A stretch of 64,000 nucleotides of DNA from Warburgia ugandensis (Eukaryota > Streptophyta > Magnoliopsida > Canellales > Canellaceae). Positions 39,378 through 51,991 of this stretch are shown in pieces. Location: the NCBI GenBank assembly GCA_035236585.1, contig CP141127.1:73079495-73143494 (forward strand), written 5' to 3'. Below the pieces are notes generated by a model. The model ran no database searches and had not been told where the DNA came from. It saw only the letters and a program-made list of their open reading frames with translations. Position 1 is the first letter of the stretch. Each line of letters begins with the position of its first letter. The position numbers and the translations under genes are program-made.

Positions 39378-39513
39378 TCCCACTCAAACTGGTGAATAGA
39401 TGTTAGTCACTCCCAACTTGTCTACAAGCACTTCAAAACTCGATCTAAGCAGCCCTTTTGTTAACACATCGACTACTTGTTGTTTAGTAGACACATAAGT
39501 CATATAAATTACT

Positions 39514-42194
39514 TTATCTTCTCCTTAATAAAGTGTTATCTACCTCAATGTGCTTTGTTTGATCATGATGAACTGGATTATGCTCAATCCTTATTGCAGC
39601 TTTATTTTCATAATATAACTTCATAGGATACACACTATGTACTTTTATTTCTTCTATTAGTCTCTTTAACCAGGTCAGCACACAAGTTCCCTGTGTAAGA
39701 GCTCTAAATTCTACCTTAGTGCTACTATGGCCCACTACCAACTGTTTCTTAATTCTCCAAGTAACCAAGTTCTCCCAAACCTTTGTAAAATAATTGGATG
39801 TGGATCTCCTATCATCGACTAAACCTGCCCAATCTGCATCTCTAAATGGCTCCACATTTCTAAGTTCATTTTTCTTAAAGAACAAGCCTTTATTAGGTAT
39901 AGTTTTTAAATACCTTGAGCTTCAATACATTGATTTAAGATGTTCTTCATACAAAGAGTGCATGTACTAGCCAACTACATTAACTACAAATGCAATATCT
40001 GGTCTCATGTGAGACAAGTATATCAATCTTCCAACTAGTCTCTAATATCTCTCCTTATCCATCGGAATTCCATCCTATGTTCTTCCAAACTTCATGTTTT
40101 GATCTATGTTTCGGCAGTGTATAGCCGAGCTCTCCTGTTTCTTTCAACAAATCTAATGTTTATTTCTTTTGGGAGATAATAATGCCTCTCTTGCTTATAA
40201 CCACTTCCATCACTAGGAAATATTTGAGGTGCCCGAGGTCTTTGATTTTAAGTTCATTTCTATGAATTCCCTTCAACCACTCCATTTCTTTTGTATCATC
40301 TCCGATTAATATAATGTCACCTACATACACAATTAAGAGTCTTTTTTTCATCCTGCGAGTGTTTGAAAAAAAGAGTGTGACATGTTTGTCCCTGATTTTA
40401 TTTGTGCCTCATTATTGTCTTTGCAAAACGACCAAGCAAAGTCCTTAGCAATTGCTTTAAGCCATAAAGTGACTTCTTCAACTTGCGCACTCTCCTGTCA
40501 CCATTGCTTCTTTAAAACTAGGAGGCAAATTCATATATACATCATCATCAATATCTATATAAAGGAAAGTGTTCTTGACATCCATCTAAGGTAGTGTCCA
40601 GTCAAGATTGGTCGCTAATGATGATAACAACATTATAGCATTTAACTTTGTTACTGGAGCAAACATTTATGTGTATTCAACTCCAAAATTCTAAGTGAAT
40701 CCTTTTGCAACTAGACATGCCTTGTGTCTTTCTTTTGCATCATTTGACTTATACTTTATAGCAAACACCCATTTGCATCCTGTAGAGCTGTTCCATTTGG
40801 GTAACTTCACTACATCCCAGGTGCCATTCTTTTTTAAGGCTTTCATTTCTTCAAATATAGTAGCCTTCCATTATGGACTTTTAAGAGCTTCTTCAATATT
40901 TTTTGGAACTTCATTTTCTTTAACCCTTCTATCAAAGCTTGAAATGTTAGTGACAATCGACTATAAGATAAGTAGTTGGACACAGGATACTATGTGCATG
41001 ATTCTACACCTTTTCTAAGAACTATTGAAATATTTAGGCCATTAAGCTATCCATTAGTGGCAGGCTGAAAGTATCAGTGTTGTCAATTATTTTAGTTTTA
41101 GATTGTGTATCTAGTAGACTAAAATCTTGGTAACACAAAAGATGCATGAAGGTTCAACTTCTTGAGACATTTTGTTTCTTTGTGAATAAACATGAAGCTC
41201 TATTTGTTATTGTTAGCTAAGCTTATGTGAATCTCCTCTTATTTCTAAGTTAATTTCTGTTGATGACAGATTTGTATTTGTTGGTGTTTCTAGCGAGGTG
41301 GAAACTATAGGAAGAGGAATAAAAAAAATTCCAAAACCTCTCTTCACCCATTGTCTCCCCTTGAAGAGTAGGATTAGGGTGGAAAGGTCGATCTTCAAAA
41401 AGAGAGACATCTAGGGAAACATTCATTTTTTAGTGGCTAGATAGTAGTACTTATACCCCTTATGATGTGGAGAATACCCAACGAAGTTGCATTTTTATGG
41501 ATCTATCATCTAATTTCTCACAATCTGGATTGGTATATGTGAAAAAATGAAGTGCAACCATAGACCTTGGGTGATAAGGAAGTGAATATCGGTGTTTGGG
41601 GATAGGATTCAAGTAAGATATTCAATGATGTTTTGAATTAAAGAACACTAGATGGAAGTATGTTAATCAAGTTAGATGCAATTAGAACATCCTTACCCCA
41701 AAACTATTTAGGAACATGGGTAGTGAACTTAATAACATGCGCGACTTCCAACAGATGTTGATTTTTACATTCAGCAATTCCATTATGTTGAGGGGTTTTA
41801 ATACAAAAACTTTGATGGAAAATCCCATTTTCTTTAAGGTTGTTGGCAAGGATTGAATTGAAATATTCGTGACCATTATCTGTTGGAAGAATTTGGATTG
41901 GTGTATATAATTGGCTTTGTATCATTTTATGGAATTGTTAAAAAATGGAGGTGGCATCATATTTTTTCTTTTAAAAGGTAAACCCAACATCCCCGTGAGT
42001 GATAACCAATAAAAGTTATAAACCATTTAGTTCTCGAAGTACTATTTATCTTGAAGGACCTCAAATATTATTATGAATCAATGAAAAAGGTTTAGATGAC
42101 TTGTATGACTGACTTGGGTAAGGAACATGTGTGTGCATGGCAAATATACAAGTTTTACAATGAAAGGAATTAACAACTTTATTCTTACACAGAG
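39514..42194 (-). pseudogene. Copia integrase-RT-RNase H, 3' part
   Basis: RNase H at 39514-39885 (FRDADWAGLVDDRRSTSNYF, ending HHDQTKHIEVDNTLLRRR). RT end at 40160-40351 (LLIVYVGDIILIGDD; the YVDD box reads YVGD, losing a catalytic Asp, then ELKIKDLGHLKYFL). Central RT is in broken frames from 40380 to 41020. Integrase at 41682-41925 (PTDNGHEYFNSILANNLKENG then PQHNGIAECKNQHLLEVAHV, where the catalytic D and E context is still visible). The zinc-binding start is at 42078-42194. Stops and shifts occur throughout; not functional. Confidence 0.85.
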
Positions 42195-44708
42195 TGTCAC
42201 GACCTGGGTTTTTATATGATGCAATGTTGATAAAAAGGAGAGATCTCTTGTTTTATAAGTATGAGATGCATGAAAATCTTTTTCTTTTAGAAAACAATCT
42301 TTCATAAAAACCCCGAGTGTGAAAACACATTCTCCATTTATTTAGCCATGGCAAAGTTTAAATCAATATTATTCCCAAGAAAGTGTTAGTCACAAATTTC
42401 TATTAGAGAGTAACTACAATCAAGTAACATTGAAAGATAAGATAGGGGTTTACTTACTTGTACTTAGCCTGTGTCTTCTAGTACAAACGTCCCTTACCCT
42501 TAAGTATTTACTTTGTATCTGAAAAATGTTGAGGATTGGGTGAGTATATAATATACTCAGTAGGAGCCTATCACTACTAGTTTTATAACTACATGAGATG
42601 TTTCAAAATCATATGCTTATTCAAAACATGCGTATGTTTGAATACTCGAGTTCAATATCAGTATAAGAATCCATAATCAACTGAAATTCTCATGACTTAA
42701 AAGATCACGTAATCCAAAACTAAAAGTATCATATATATATATATATATATATGATGACATCATGATATGCAATAGATGCTTCATGGAGTCCAACTCATGG
42801 ACCTCTAGTATGGTATGGTCGACCAACCTCATATCATGTTATATGAAATGCACATAACTCATCAAACCATAGGGTCCACTATGCCCACGACCTCCTCGCC
42901 GTGTGGTCCCCTGTAGCGAGGACACTCGGTCATAGCCTCCACGGGGCCTATGACACGTCGACCCAGTGCCATGACACCAGTGGTAGCCCCCTGTACCACA
43001 TGCAGTCGACGTAGGGACTTGCCTCTTTTTGGGCGTCGTACCCATCCACCTATTAGTGGTAGAGGCCGGGTGGCCAACCCAGACCCCTCGGCATAGCACC
43101 CACGGGCTTACTTGCCCAAATCACATAAGATAAGTCAAAACCTTTTGTTAAAACTTGTCCTCTTTTGGGTCCCTCACAACTGCCTGGCCCTCGGCACTCC
43201 AGCGTCTTTTGGCAACCCTCAAGGACATGCAATCTTTGCAAGTACTTAAATCATGCAATGCATGCACTTGTTTGCAACACATATATGTGCATAATGTATA
43301 TGTAATCCTTTCAAAACATGGCTATGAACAAAGCATTTATCATGCATGCTGAATTAATTCATACAAATCAAGTCATATATTTAAAACATATGTTCTCAAA
43401 ATAACAATAGTTCTTTTAAAAGAATCTAATAGTGATAGAGCACCTACCTGACTAGGTCGCGTTAACCCTTTTGTCCTCGTACGCTCCTGAACATGGTTTG
43501 GGGACTCAAGGTTAGTTTAACCTATCTTTTATGGGTTTAGAGTAGTTGGGTCTTATTACTTAGGCATTAGGGGTCCATCCCTATGCCTATGGGTGTCCTA
43601 AGGTCCTAATTGGGCCTTGGTATTCTCAGTTTTTCAAAGTTCTAGTGGTCACGCGCCACCATCCTATTCTAAGGGTCATTCCCTACTTTGATTGGGCCTT
43701 GATCAGGGATTTTATGTTTGGATGTGTCCGCGTCGTCGATACGGATACAACGCCTTTTGTGGCACCTCAATCGGAGCTCTAGATCTCAAGTTATAAGCGT
43801 TTTAGTATTGTGTGTACATAGAGTCTTAAAGACAAAAAACCGGAATGTTAGGGCGCTGCGCATTTACGACGTGCGCCCTGCTTCCTTAAATAAAAAAAAT
43901 TTGACGCGCCTGTTTGGTTTTTCAAACGGACGTCGACTCAGGTCGACGTGGGACGTTCCTATTGGATCGTCCCGCCCGTTAGAGACTTGGGTCGTCCTCA
44001 GGTCACCCTGGTTCGACCCTGTCGAACCAGTGCGGCCCTGGGGACGTCCCAGGGTCCTTGGTGGCTCTCCCAGGCTCCGTTTTGCATGGTTTTTCATGCA
44101 AAAACTTAGGGGAATTGAGCCTAAGACTATGAGTGAGATGGGTTTGGGGAGTTTTTGAGCGTACCTGCTTCGTGGTTGGTTTTTCTCTCCACGTTTTCCC
44201 CTCTTGGTCACTGCTCCGCGATGGGTTTTCTCCAAGGTTTTGGCCTGCCATTAGAGGCACCAAAGAGCTCTATTTATAGGGCTTTTAAAGAGGGTTCTGG
44301 AGGGGTTCTCACCGCCTTTGAATGGCGGTGGAGAAACCTCCAGAATGGCGGTGGTTTCTCCTTGAAACACCGCCGTTCCAGAAGCCTCTAGGAGGTTGAA
44401 GACGACGGGGTGCCCATATCAAAACGAGCACCTGTGTTTTTCAGGTTAAGTCGTTTTTTTTGTGAATTTTACAGTTTTGCCCCTGAACTTCAAAGGGCCA
44501 TATCTTGCTCATTTTAACTCCGTTTTGGGTGATTTTGGTCTCGTTGGATTCCTTTTTCCGAGACGCATCTAATGGAATCACTTTTAGGACCAAATTCCTG
44601 GGTTTAGTCAAGGAAACTAGTGAAATGACCAAAATGCCCTTTTCTTTAAAACTGAACTTTTTATTGCTAAACTTGGAATTTCAATATTACAAAATTGGAG
44701 TCATTACA
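42195..44708 (-). repeat. 3' LTR of the chromovirus (2514 bp)
   Basis: In plus orientation starts tgtcacgacctgggttt and ends tggagtcattaca. It aligns end to end with 49309-51991, lacking a 67-bp tandem copy and a 105-bp segment present there. It contains a (TA)n run at about 42732-42752 and many short frames (43053-43241, 43718-44158) that recur in the other LTR because the LTRs are copies. Confidence 0.95.
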
Positions 44709-44725
44709 TTCTTACCCCCTTAGGG
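44709..44725 (-). promoter_or_regulatory. Polypurine tract of the chromovirus
   Basis: The minus strand reads ctaagggggtaagaa immediately before the TG of the 3' LTR, the plus-strand DNA primer position. Confidence 0.85.
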
Positions 44726-44757
44726 GAATTTCGCCCTCGAAATTCTACTATATACAG

Positions 44758-45474
44758 TCAAAAGATCTCGGGGTACTTTTCTCGCATTTCTGACTCCGCT
44801 TCCCAAGTTTCTTCTTCCATGTGCGCATTTCTCCACAAAACTTTGACTAAGGGTATGTCCTTGTTCCGTAGCTTCTTATTCTTTCGATCCCGAATCTCAA
44901 CTGGTCTTGCCTCTAATCTGAGATCCTCCGTCATCTCTATGGGTACCTGGTCGATGAAATGAGCGGGGTCAGGCACGTACCTCCTTAGCATAGACACATG
45001 GAATACGTTATGCACTTTGGATAGCTGAGGGGGTAGCGCGATCCTGTAGGCCACTTTTCCCACTTTCTCCAGGATTTCGAAAGGTCCTATGTAACGCGGA
45101 CTAAGCTTGCCTTTGATACCGAACCTCATAACTCCTTTAGTGGGAGATATCTTCAGGAAAACGTGCTCTCCTATGTCAAATTCCAATGGTCTCCTCCTTC
45201 GATCAGCATAGCTCTTTTGGCGGCTTTGAGCTGTGAGGAGGCGGCTTCTTATGAGTTTGACCTTCTCAACACATTGCTCTACTAGCTCGGACTGGAGCAC
45301 CCTGGATTCTCCAACTTCACTCCAACTGGTGGGTGATCGACAGGGTCTCCCATAGAGCGCCTCGTATGGAGCCATGCCAATGCTTGACTGAAAGCTATTG
45401 TTGTAAGTAAACGCGACTAGCGGTAGGTTTTCATCCCAGCTGTGTTTCCAATCAAGGGCACAAGTCCGCAACAT
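44758..45474 (-). pseudogene. Chromovirus integrase C-terminus and chromodomain-like end
   Basis: A 238-residue frame starting just after a nonsense codon. It has the end of the integrase core (HSWDENLPLVAFTYNNSFQS, GMAPYEALYGRPCRSP), the GPY/F-type module (LSPRYIGPFEILEKVG..AYRIALP, HNVFHVSMLRRYVPDP) and a terminal chromodomain-like segment (PLVKVLWRNAHMEEETWEAE ... REKYPEIF). In the intact polyprotein this would be the targeting end of the integrase. It is separated from the upstream integrase by one TAG at about 45520. Confidence 0.9.
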
Positions 45475-45516
45475 ATCTTCGACTATCTGGATTGTGCGCT
45501 CTGATTGTCCATCGGT

Positions 45517-46587
45517 CTATAGATGGAAGGCTGTGCTATAGTTCAAGGAAGATCCTAAGGATTTTTGGACAGACTTCCAGAGTTGCGAAGTGAAGCGGCT
45601 ATCCCTATCTAAAGTGATACTAAGGGGTATACCATGTAGACTTGCTATCTCTTTGATGTATAGCTGAGATAGGCTGTCAGTGGATTGGGTATGACGTATA
45701 GGAAGGAAATGGGCTGTCTTAGTTAATCTATCAACAATTACCCAGATCATGTCATGACCCTTAGAGGTCTTGGGTAGCCCTACAATGAAGTCCATTGTGA
45801 TATGGTCCCATTTCCATTCGGGTAACTCAAGGGGTTGTAACAATCCCGCAGGTCTTTGATGTTCAGCCTTTACTTGTTGACATGTTAAACATTTTGCCAC
45901 AAATTCCCCTATGTCTCTTTTCATACCATCCCACCAATATTGTTTCTTTAAGTCCTGATACATCTTAGTCCCTCCTGGGTGTATTGTATACTTGGATCGA
46001 TGAGCCTCTTTTAAAATTTCTTGTCTTAACTCTTCATTAGTTGGTACCTCTAATCTTCCTTGCATGTAAATGCTACCATCTTCCCTTTTTGTAAATCCTG
46101 GTTTTCCTATGAAAGCTTGTATATCTGGATCTCCTTTTTGTTCTTGCTTAACTTTTTCATTAACAGCCGATTTGATTGTTAGACATGCCATAATGATCTT
46201 GTGCTTACTTATGTCTGGTTTCCATGTGATTACTTCTTGCAGTAGCTTCCATCTCTTGGTTAATAAACTTGCACACATCCCTTGGGTTTTTCTGCTTAAT
46301 GCATCAGCTACCACATTAGCTTTTCCAGGGTGATAATGAATAGAGAAGTCATAGTCTTTTAAGTATTCCATCCATCTTCTTTGTTGCATGTTTAAGTCTT
46401 GTTGGGAAAAGATATATTTAAGACTCTTGTGATCTGTAAAAACTTCAAACTTTTCCCCATATAAATAATGTCTCCATATTCGCAAGGCAAAGACTATGGC
46501 TGCTAATTCCAAGTCATGGGTTGGGTAATTGACTTCATGCTTCTTGAGTTGTCGAGAAGCATAAGCGATTACCTTCCCATGTTGCAT
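45517..46587 (-). pseudogene. Chromovirus RNase H and integrase core
   Basis: A 356-residue frame. RNase [35 protein letters not shown] (catalytic D of TDH), [15 protein letters not shown]. Integrase: H2C2 zinc domain ([10 protein letters not shown] ... [16 protein letters not shown]), the core Asp in [14 protein letters not shown], and the second Asp in the LDRDSRFTS block. The frame ends at TAG where the family has a Gln before TDGQ, consistent with a single CAG-to-TAG change. The upstream end is frame-shifted relative to the RT. Confidence 0.92.
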
Positions 46588-46598
46588 AAGTACGCAGC

Positions 46599-46898
46599 CT
46601 AGCCCTTGTTGCGAGGCATCACTGTATATCTCAAATCCGTCACTTTCTGAAGGTAAGGTAAGGTAAGGATAGGTGCGGTAGTCAACCTTCTTTTTAGTTC
46701 TTGGAAGCTTTCCTCACATTTATCAGTCCATTCAAATCTTGTGTCTTTCCTGGTCAGCTTAGTTAGAGGTAAAGCCATTTGTGAAAAACCTTCGATGAAT
46801 CTCCTATAATATCCGGCAAGTCCTAGGAAGCTTCTTATTTCTGTGACTGTCTTAGGTCTTTCCCGGTTACTGCATTGATTCAACCTTAGTGGGATCAA
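46599..46898 (-). pseudogene. Chromovirus RT-RNase H connection, frame-shifted segment
   Basis: Reads RPKTVTEIRSFLGLAGYYRR, LPLTKLTRKDTRFEWTDKC and [17 protein letters not shown], the RT connection region. It is shifted relative to the RT frame (break near 46875) and loses frame again at about 46655, where the minus strand has a ttacc pentanucleotide repeated (plus: ggtaaggtaaggtaagg). In a shifted frame the RNase H start follows. Confidence 0.88.
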
Positions 46899-48834
46899 CT
46901 GCTACGCCATCTTGAGAAATAATGTGTCCTAAGAAATTAACCTTTTCCAACCAAAACTCACACTTACTGAATTTTTCATATAGCTTGTGTGCTCGTAGGG
47001 TGCTTAATATTATCCTTAGATGTTCCATATGGTCTTCAGGAGTTTCAGAATATATTAAGATATCATCCACAAACACTATGATTAATTTATCTAAGTACTC
47101 CTTGAACACCCTATTCATGAGGTCCATAAACGTGGCTGGAGCATTAGTCAAACCAAAGGACATCACTCTAAATTCATAATGGCTGTATCGAGTCCTAAAG
47201 GCTGTCTTGGGGATATCTTCTTCTCTAACTCGAAGTTGATGGTACCCTGATCGTAGATCAATCTTAGAGAAGACTCTAGCTGACTGAAGTTGATCAAAAA
47301 GATCATCAATTCGGGGAAGAGGGTATTTATTTTTAATGGTGACCCTATTCAGCATCCGATAGTCTACGCACAATCTCACGGAGCCATCCTTTTTCTTAAC
47401 AAAAAGGACTGGAGCTCCCCACGGAAACATGCTAGGTTGTATGAACCCTTTGTCAAGTAGTTCCTGTAACTGGGTCTTCAGTTCTCTTAGTTCTGCAGGA
47501 GCCATTCGGTAAGGAGCTTTGGAAATGGGGGAAGTACCGGGTATAAGATCAATGATGAACTCAATTTCCCTTGGTGGAGGTAGACCTGGTAAGTCCTCAA
47601 GGAATACATCAGGGAATTCTCGGACAACCTCGACATCCTCAAGCTTTGGTTGGGGATTCTTGACGGATTCAATCTTGGCTAAGAAGAAGGGGCATCCTTG
47701 AGCAATGTGTTTAACTGCTTTCATGGCAGAAATAACACATGCTCCCGAATAATCCTTTCTTCCTTGGAGGGTGAAAGTGTCTCTATTAGGTAGGGTAAAA
47801 GTGACACGCTTCTGACGGCAATCAACAAAGGCTTGATGAAAGGCTAGCCAGTCCATACCTAGGATGATGTCGAAGTCATTCATATCTAAGTGGATAAGGT
47901 TGGCATGTAACAATTGGTCCTTAATCAGAATGGGGACATCCTGAAGATAAGAATAAGTGGGGAGTGCCTGGCTTGCAGGAGTCATGACTTCTAGAGTGAA
48001 GTCTAGGTCCTGTGGTATAATGTCCAAGGATGATGCAAATTCTCGAGATATGAAAGAATGAGTGGAGCCTGTATCAAATAGAACTTTTGCAGGTGTATCA
48101 TAGATAGAAAGAATACCTTCAACGACTGCGTTTGATGCTTGGGCTTGACTGGAAGTTAGGGCAAAGACACGTCCTTGGCTTTTTGGAACTTGATCTTCTT
48201 TACGCTCTTGTACTTTCCTTTTTGGACAATTGCTAGAAAAATGTCCTAATTCTCCACAACTATAGCAAGTGATGTTGAAAGTGGGACAAGGTTTGCCTGG
48301 ATGATTTCTGTTACACCTAGGGCATGCCTTCCAGTCTGGTCTTCTTCCTTTGTTTTTGAACTGCTTCTTGAAAGGTGGCCTAGGTCCAGATGACTGAAAG
48401 GGTCTCTTTCCTTTGTTCTTCATGGTGTTGATGTTCTTAGTTTCTCTTATTGCCTGGTTCCTTTGATAATCTTTTTCATATAGGGAGGCCATCTCTACTG
48501 CTTTAGCTACTGTGGAAGGTTGGAGACCTAGAACTCTGTTCCTGAGTCCTGGGTTGAGTCCATCTACAAATCTTTCGGCTACATCTTCTTCATCAGCACA
48601 AGCACGGGGTGCAAATCTTCGAAGGCTGATGAATCTACTTTCATACTGTCGGACGGTCATACTTCCTTGTTCTAAGTCCATAAATTCTTTTTCCTTTTGT
48701 TTCCTTATATGTTTAGGGTAATATTTGTCATTAAAGACCTTTTTAAACTCTTCCCATCCTATTGTTTCTTGTTGATCAAAATAAGTTCTTTTTGCTGTTT
48801 CCCACCAAAAAGGTAGCCTCTCCTCTAAACACAA
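46867..48834 (-). pseudogene. Chromovirus gag, protease and reverse transcriptase
   Basis: A 655-residue frame. Gag domain from the start ([52 protein letters not shown]), a Cys-rich motif [13 protein letters not shown] and the CCHC knuckle [14 protein letters not shown]. Protease with [16 protein letters not shown] (catalytic DTG intact) and [18 protein letters not shown] with [46 protein letters not shown] and the FVDDILIYS active site (both Asp intact). Its end ([10 protein letters not shown] then stop) reflects a small indel near 46870. The gag N-terminus lies in another frame upstream. Confidence 0.93.
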
Positions 48835-49168
48835 ATGTGGCCATGGGTACTTTTCTTTCTTCAGCTATGTTCATGGCCTTAAATATCTTTTCAATATCAA
48901 TTAACCATTTTTCAGCTGTAGAAGCTTCATCTTCTCCTGTGAATGAGGGAGCTAGTTTCTGAAACCTTTCTAACTGAACCTCAGTCCTATCTATTGTTTT
49001 ATCAGGGGAAGGATCTCAGGGGGTGGGGGTTTGGCTATGGCTATTCATGTATTGTCCCATGTTCTGTATGAATTGCTGAAATAACTCAGCCATCCCATTG
49101 CCCGACCCAGTGGAGTCCACTGGTGGGGCTTCAGGTCTTGGAGCATTGCTTCCCTTCTTCCTAGGCAT
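48820..49168 (-). pseudogene. Chromovirus gag N-terminus
   Basis: Starts ATG at 49168 (MPRKKGSNAPRPEAPP) about 125 nt downstream of the PBS. It runs 50 codons to an in-frame TGA at 49016-49018 (after SQTPTP), probably from a CGA Arg codon, then continues open (TIDRTEVQLERFQKLAPSF, TAEKWLIDIEKIFKAMN). Near 48805-48834 a one-base shift moves the reading into the long gag-pol frame (FVFRGEA in this frame against FWWETAK in the next). Confidence 0.85.
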
Positions 49169-49294
49169 CTGTAATCACAAGGCAATTCACCAAATCTTAG
49201 TTTGTGTTATCCTATTACCCCTTACTCTTTCATGGATGAAACTTGATTATAAGTTATTCTCCTCATAACTGGGCTGTGAGTAACGTAAAACCGT

Positions 49295-49306
49295 GCTCTG
49301 ATACCA
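49295..49306 (-). promoter_or_regulatory. Primer binding site, tRNA-iMet type (chromovirus)
   Basis: The plus strand gctctgatacca is the complement of tggtatcagagc, 2 nt inside the 5' LTR end at 49309. It is complementary to initiator tRNA-Met. Confidence 0.93.
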
Positions 49307-49308
49307 AT

Positions 49309-51991
49309 TGTCACGACCCGGGTTTTTATATGATGCAATGTTGATAAAAAGGCCAGATCTCTTGTTTTATAAGTATGAGATGCATGAAAATCTTTTTCTT
49401 TTAGAAAACAATCTTTCATAAAAACCCTGAGTGTGAAAACACATTCTCCATTTATTTAGCCATGGCAAAGTTTAAATCAATATTATTCCCAAGAAAGTGT
49501 TAGTCACAAATTTGACTATTAGAGAGTAACTACAATCAAGTAACATTGAAAGATAAGATACGGGTTTACTTACTTGTACTTAGCTTGTGTCTTCTAGTAC
49601 AAACGTCGCTTGCCCTTAAGTATTTACTTTGTATCTGAAAATGTTGAGGATTGGGTGAGTATATAATATACTCAGTAGGAGCCTATCACTACTAGTTTTA
49701 TAACTGCATGAGATGTTTCAAAATCATATGCTTATTCAAAACATGCGTATGTTTGAATACTCAAGTTCAATATCAGTATAAGAATCCATAATCAACTGAA
49801 ATTCAAAATATGCATATGTTTAAATACTCGATTTCAATATTAGTATAAGAATCCATAATCAACTGAAATTCTCATGACTTAAACGATCACGTAATCCAAA
49901 ACTAAAAGTATCATATATATATATATATATGATGACATCATGATATGCAATAGATGCTTCATGGAGTCCAACTCATGGACCTCTAGTATGGTATGGTCGA
50001 CCAACCTCATATCATGCTATATGAAATGCACATAACTCATCAAACCATAGGGTCCACTATGCCCACGACCTCCTCGCCGTGTGGTCCCCGGGTACCTGAG
50101 GACACTCGGTCATAGCCTCCACGGGGCCTATGACACATCGACCCAGTGCCTTGACACTAGTGGTAGCCCCCTATACCACATGCAGTCGACGTAGGGACTT
50201 GCCTCTTTTTGGGCGTCGTACCCATCCACCTATTAGTGGTAGAGGCCGGGTGGCCAACCCAGACCCCTCGGCATAGCACCCACGAGCTTACTTGCCCAAA
50301 TCACATAAGATAAGTCAAAACCTTTTGTTAAAACTTGTCCTCTTTTGGGTCCCTCACAACTGCCTGGCCCTCGGCACTCCAGGGTCTTTTGGCAACCCTC
50401 AAGGACATGCAATCTTTGCAAGTACTTAAATTATGCAATGCATGCACTTGTTTGTAACACATATATGTGCATAATGTATATGCAATCCTTTCAAAACATG
50501 GCTATGAACAAAGCATTTATCATGCATGCCGAATTAATTCATGCAAATCAAGTCATATATTTAAAACATATGTTCTCAGAATAACAATAGTTCTTTTAAA
50601 AGAATCTAATAGTGATAGAGCACCTACCTGACTAGGTCGCGTTAACCCTTTTGTCCTCGTACGCTCCTGAACATGGTTTGGGGACTCAAGGTTAGTTTAA
50701 CCTATCTTTTATGGGTTTAGAGTAGTTGGGTCTTATTACTTAGGCATTAGGGGTCCATCCCTATGCTTATGGGTGTCCTAAGGTCCTAATTGGGCCTTGG
50801 TATTCTCAGTTTTTCAAAGTTCTAGTGGTCACGCGCCACCATCCTATTCTAAGGGTCATTCCCTACTTTGATTGGGCCTTGATCAGGGATTTTATGGTTT
50901 GGATGTGTCCACGTCATCGATACGGACACAACTCTTTTTGCGGCGCCTCAATCGGAGCTCTAGATCTCAAGTTATAAGCGTTTTAGTATTGTGTGTACAT
51001 AGAGTCTTAAAGACAAAAAACCGGAATGCTAGGGCGCTGTGCGTCTGCGACGTGCGCCCTGCTTCCTTAAGTAAAAAAAATTCGACGTGTGCTAGCGCGC
51101 TGCGTGTCTGCGGTGCTTACCTCAGTGGGCGCGTCTGCAGACGTGCGCGCATCTCCGCTCGTCTGTCTCTTTAGCGGGCACGTCCCTGGACGCGCCCGTT
51201 TGGTTTTTCAAACGGACGTCGACTCAGGTCGACGTGGGACGTTCCTATTGGATCGTCCCGCCAGTTAGAGACCTGGGTCATCCTCAGGTCACCCTGGTTC
51301 GACCCTGTCGAACCAGTGTGGCTCTGGGGACGTCCCAGGGTCCTTGGTGGCTCTCCTAGGCTCCGTTTTGCATGGTTTTTCATGCAAAAACTTAGGAGAA
51401 TTGAGCCTAAGACTATGGGTGAGATGGGTTTCGGGAGTTTTTGAGCATACCTGCTTCGTGGCTGGTTTTCTCTCCACGTTTTCCCCTCTTGGTCACTGCT
51501 CCGTGATGGGTTTTCTCCAAGGTTTTGGGCTGCATTAGAGGCACCCAAGAGCTCTATTTATAGGGCTTTTAAAGAGGGTTCTGGAGGGGTTCTAACCGCC
51601 TTTGAATGGCGGTGGAGAAACCTCCAGAATGGCGGTGGTTTCTCCTTGAAACACCGCCGTTCTAGAAGCCTCTAGGAGGTTGAAGATGAAGGGGTGCCCG
51701 TATCAAAATGGGCACCTGTGTTTTTCAGGTTAAGTCGTTTTTTTTGTGAATTTTACAGTTTTGCCCCTGAACTTCAAAGGGCCATATCTTGCTCATTTTA
51801 ACTCCGTTTTGGGTGATTTTGGTCTCGTTGGATCCTTTTTCCGAGACGCATCTAATGGAACCACTTTTAGGACCAAATTCCTGGGTTTAGTCAAGGAGAC
51901 TAGTGAAATGACCAAAATGCCCTTTTCTTTAAAACTGAACTTTTTATTGCTAAACTTGGAATTTCAATATTACAAAATTGGAGTCATTACA
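49309..51991 (-). repeat. 5' LTR of the chromovirus (2683 bp)
   Basis: Plus orientation starts tgtcacgacccgggttttta and ends tggagtcattaca. It differs from the other LTR by a 67-bp tandem duplication (unit starts 49734 and 49801) and by an extra 105 bp (51084-51188) bounded by gacg repeats. GC-rich CpG-bearing sequence at 51020-51330 contrasts with the AT-rich rest. Confidence 0.95.

Larger units (their letters stand above)
42195..51991 (-). mobile_element. Tekay/Del-like Ty3/gypsy chromovirus, 9.8 kb, nearly complete
   Basis: Complete LTR-retrotransposon architecture on the minus strand: 5' LTR 49309-51991, tRNA-iMet PBS 49295-49306, gag-pol 49168-44758, PPT 44709-44725, 3' LTR 42195-44708. 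It is flanked by a perfect 5-bp target duplication cagag (42190-42194 and 51992-51996). Coding order gag, protease, RT, RNase H, integrase, chromodomain-like end identifies a Ty3/gypsy chromovirus; the C-terminal VKVLWRN...EETWEAE pattern and long LTRs fit the Tekay/Del lineage. The LTRs are very similar apart from two clean indels, so it is the youngest large insertion here. A few stops and frameshifts make this copy non-autonomous. It landed inside an older copia integrase region. Confidence 0.95.

Noticed and set aside
43053-44391. Several LTR frames of 60-146 residues, repeated at 50233-51548
   Set aside because: They recur only because the two LTRs are copies; the frames differ in length between copies and show no domain.
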